Origin: Lutimonas halocynthiae
Lineage (GTDB): Bacteria > Bacteroidota > Bacteroidia > Flavobacteriales > Flavobacteriaceae
Direction: 5' to 3'
DNA length: 64,000 bases
NCBI RefSeq assembly: GCF_030409835.1
Contig: NZ_JAUFQO010000005.1
Location: forward strand, 62,001 to 126,000
The notes under the pieces are model-generated. The model saw nothing but the letters and a program-made list of their open reading frames with translations. It searched no databases and was not told the origin of the DNA. Positions 62,632 to 64,000 of the stretch are shown here, one piece after another. The translations under genes and the position numbers were made by a program. Numbering within the stretch: position 1 is the first letter of the stretch; each line of letters begins with the position of its first letter.

Positions 62632-63360
62632 ATGGAAATTATAGTTTTATTTTTAGTTTTATGGTATGGAGGTTTGTTTTTTCAAACATTCTTTCTTCAT
62701 AGATATGCTGCACATCAATCATTCACTATGTCGAAGGCAGCTGAAAGAACAACCTTTGTTTTAACATGGTTATTTCAAGGTTCAAACTATTTAAGCGCCT
62801 ATGGATACGGGGTAATGCATAGAATGCACCATGCCTATGCAGATACTGATAAAGACCCTCACTCGCCGAAGTATGATGAGAATGTTTTTGCAATGATGTG
62901 GAGAACAAAGTCTATTTATCAAAGCATCAATAGGGGAAAAATTGAGGTCGATAAGAAATTCACAAAGAATGTTCCGCAATGGTATCGTTTTGATCAAATG
63001 GCCAGCTCTAAAATTTCGAGAATTATTTGGACAGCATTATATGTCGCATTCTTTATCAAATTCGCATCATTTTGGTGGTTATGGTTATTTTTACCAGTTA
63101 TCATATTAATGGCACCTATCCATGGTGTAATTATAAATTGGTATGCCCATATTTATGGCTATACGAACTTCAAAGTAAGTGATACCTCTAAAAATTTATT
63201 ACCGATTGATTTTCTAATGATGGGAGAGGCTTATCATAACAACCATCACAAGCATGGGAGCAGGGCAAATTTTGGTGGTGTGCGATGGCATGAAATTGAT
63301 CCGACATATTTCTTAATGAGGGCGCTAAATAAGGTTAAAATTATAAAGATAAAAGGATAG
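62632..63360 (+). CDS. Fatty acid (acyl-lipid/acyl-CoA) desaturase
   Basis: This 242-residue membrane di-iron desaturase has the three His boxes: H23-R-Y-A-A-H28, H63-R-M-H-H67 (extended by AYADTDKDPHSP), and H202-N-N-H-H206-K-H. It has about four transmembrane segments. Delta-9 type enzymes put a double bond into saturated acyl chains and raise membrane fluidity. Its promoter carries the ACTTG/CAAGT palindrome next to the Crp-like regulator, suggesting control by cold or membrane state. Confidence 0.92.
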   Translation: MEIIVLFLVLWYGGLFFQTFFLHRYAAHQSFTMSKAAERTTFVLTWLFQGSNYLSAYGYGVMHRMHHAYADTDKDPHSPKYDENVFAMMWRTKSIYQSINRGKIEVDKKFTKNVPQWYRFDQMASSKISRIIWTALYVAFFIKFASFWWLWLFLPVIILMAPIHGVIINWYAHIYGYTNFKVSDTSKNLLPIDFLMMGEAYHNNHHKHGSRANFGGVRWHEIDPTYFLMRALNKVKIIKIKG

Positions 63361-63667
63361 TATTATTACTTAAATCCTTACCGTAAAATTAAATATTAAG
63401 CATAAAAAACCTTTCGTAAATTGAGTTTTGCTACAATAATTCATTCAATCTTATCGAGCCTTATTTGCATTGCCGATTCAGTTAGCACAAGAAAACACTT
63501 CCTTATAAATGTTAGTAGTAAATATGCGGCCTTATCCTCAAAGGAACGCAATATATTCATCCAATATTCACTTATATTATTATCTTCGTCATGCGGTATT
63601 AGTTGATCTTGATTAGACACAAGTAATCATGCTAAAGCCCTTGGCGGTAATATTTGAATATGTCCTT
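63361..63667. other. Intergenic region, possible antisense remnant
   Basis: This 307-bp region lies between the desaturase and the second sulfatase. It holds a possible minus-strand remnant (63441-63620) and no clear terminator. The sulfatase ATG at 63668 follows TATTTGAATATG, near the -7 consensus but with wrong spacing. Confidence 0.35.
63441..63620 (-). pseudogene. Possible minus-strand coding remnant, 59 codons
   Basis: On the minus strand a frame is open from a GTG (63620-63618) to TGA (63443-63441). It reads as plausible protein (ISEYWMNILRSFEDKAAYLL, FIRKCFLVLTESAMQIRLDK). No promoter is visible. The opposite strand is also open for 61 codons, so either frame may be by chance. Confidence 0.25.
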
Positions 63668-64000
63668 ATGAAAAAAATATATTATAGTTATTATTTGATA
63701 ATTCTTCTGATTACAATTTCTTGTAATTCAAAAGGAAAAGAGACCGAAATAGTAAATTCAAAACCTAATATTCTCTTGCTGGTTGCCGATGATATGGGGC
63801 TAAGCGATATAGGGCCTTTCGGTTCTGAAATTCAGACACCAGCTTTAAACAGACTTGCCGAGCAAGGAATTTTATTGAGCAATTTTCATGTTTTACCAAC
63901 TTGCTCGCCTTCAAGATCAGTATTGTTATCAGGTACTGATAATCATATTGCAGGCTTGGGTGCTATGGGAGAAATGATGACGGCCGAACAAAAGAAGAAT
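63668..64000 (+). CDS. Arylsulfatase, 5' part, truncated by the window edge
   Basis: The first 111 codons of a sulfatase are visible. The N-terminus is a lipoprotein signal (lipobox L-I-T-I-S-C, residue 18). Metal ligands D39/D40 are in VADDMG, and the formylglycine motif C-S-P-S-R is followed by SVLLSG and the D-N-H-I-A segment of S1 sulfatases. The rest runs beyond base 64000. With the polysaccharide lyase locus upstream, a role in desulfating an algal polysaccharide is likely. Confidence 0.9.
   Translation, partial: MKKIYYSYYLIILLITISCNSKGKETEIVNSKPNILLLVADDMGLSDIGPFGSEIQTPALNRLAEQGILLSNFHVLPTCSPSRSVLLSGTDNHIAGLGAMGEMMTAEQKKN

Noticed and set aside
63421-63606. Plus-strand 61-codon frame as a gene
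   Set aside because: It starts with TTG, is Ser/Ile-rich without family resemblance, and lies over a more protein-like minus-strand frame.
1-64000. A true integron with integrase and canonical attC sites
   Set aside because: No tyrosine recombinase was found and the junctions do not carry RYYYAAC/GTTRRRY cores in the right order. Only a looser resemblance remains.
1-64000. CRISPR array, tRNA, rRNA, prophage or insertion sequence
   Set aside because: No regular repeat-spacer array, no cloverleaf, no transposase, no phage structural gene and no flanking terminal repeats were seen on either strand.

Overview
The window is AT-rich chromosomal DNA of a member of the Bacteroidota, most likely a marine Flavobacteriaceae. 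The evidence is: families common in or typical of that group (DUF6090, DUF6624, DUF3667, DUF2268, many lipoproteins and serine hydrolases); the Bacteroidota promoter element TAnnTTTG upstream of many genes; little use of Shine-Dalgarno sequences; and polysaccharide-degrading enzymes (two sulfatases, a GH3 enzyme, a heparinase-type lyase). No rRNA, tRNA, CRISPR array, transposase, integrase or phage gene was seen.

Bases 1-55170 look like a long accessory region. About 50 genes lie there, nearly all on the + strand. Most are single-gene units with unrelated small-molecule, hydrolase or acetyltransferase functions. They include seven intact GNAT acetyltransferases, three VOC proteins, eight alpha/beta hydrolases (counting the S9 peptidase), three beta-lactamase-fold serine hydrolases, two CPBP proteases, two SDRs and two MDRs. 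Junctions of roughly 60-350 bp separate them. These junctions often carry short GTTGC/GCAAC or AGTTGT/ACAACT inverted repeats, hairpins with a TCACG loop, and 3' fragments of dead genes (904-1101, 5870-6055, 51190-51345). This resembles a cassette-type or repeatedly reshuffled region, but no recombinase is visible. Small regulated modules sit inside it: a LytS/LytR pair (2246-3759), a Crp-like regulator with an MDR oxidoreductase and a DJ-1/Hsp31 protein (11660-14221), a DUF6624/lipoprotein pair, and a proline-iminopeptidase-like lipoprotein overlapping an NTF2-like gene.

Bases 55275-61422 form a more coherent catabolic locus. It has a FadR-type GntR regulator, a divergent RraA-family gene, a heparinase II/III-type polysaccharide lyase, an NTF2-like protein, a GDCCVxC cysteine-rich small protein, and a YiaK/DlgD-type 2,3-diketo-L-gulonate reductase. 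The divergent region 56795-57244 holds two copies of a CTTGTwA-N7-TTACAAG palindrome whose centres are 136 bp apart. One copy sits between the divergent promoters. The likely role is breakdown of a uronic-acid polysaccharide, with unusual downstream keto-acid chemistry.

Bases 61523-64000 hold a small membrane protein, a decayed MutS C-terminus fused to a GAAAAA repeat, a Crp-like regulator next to an acyl-lipid desaturase with a palindrome in its promoter, and the start of a second sulfatase that runs out of the window.
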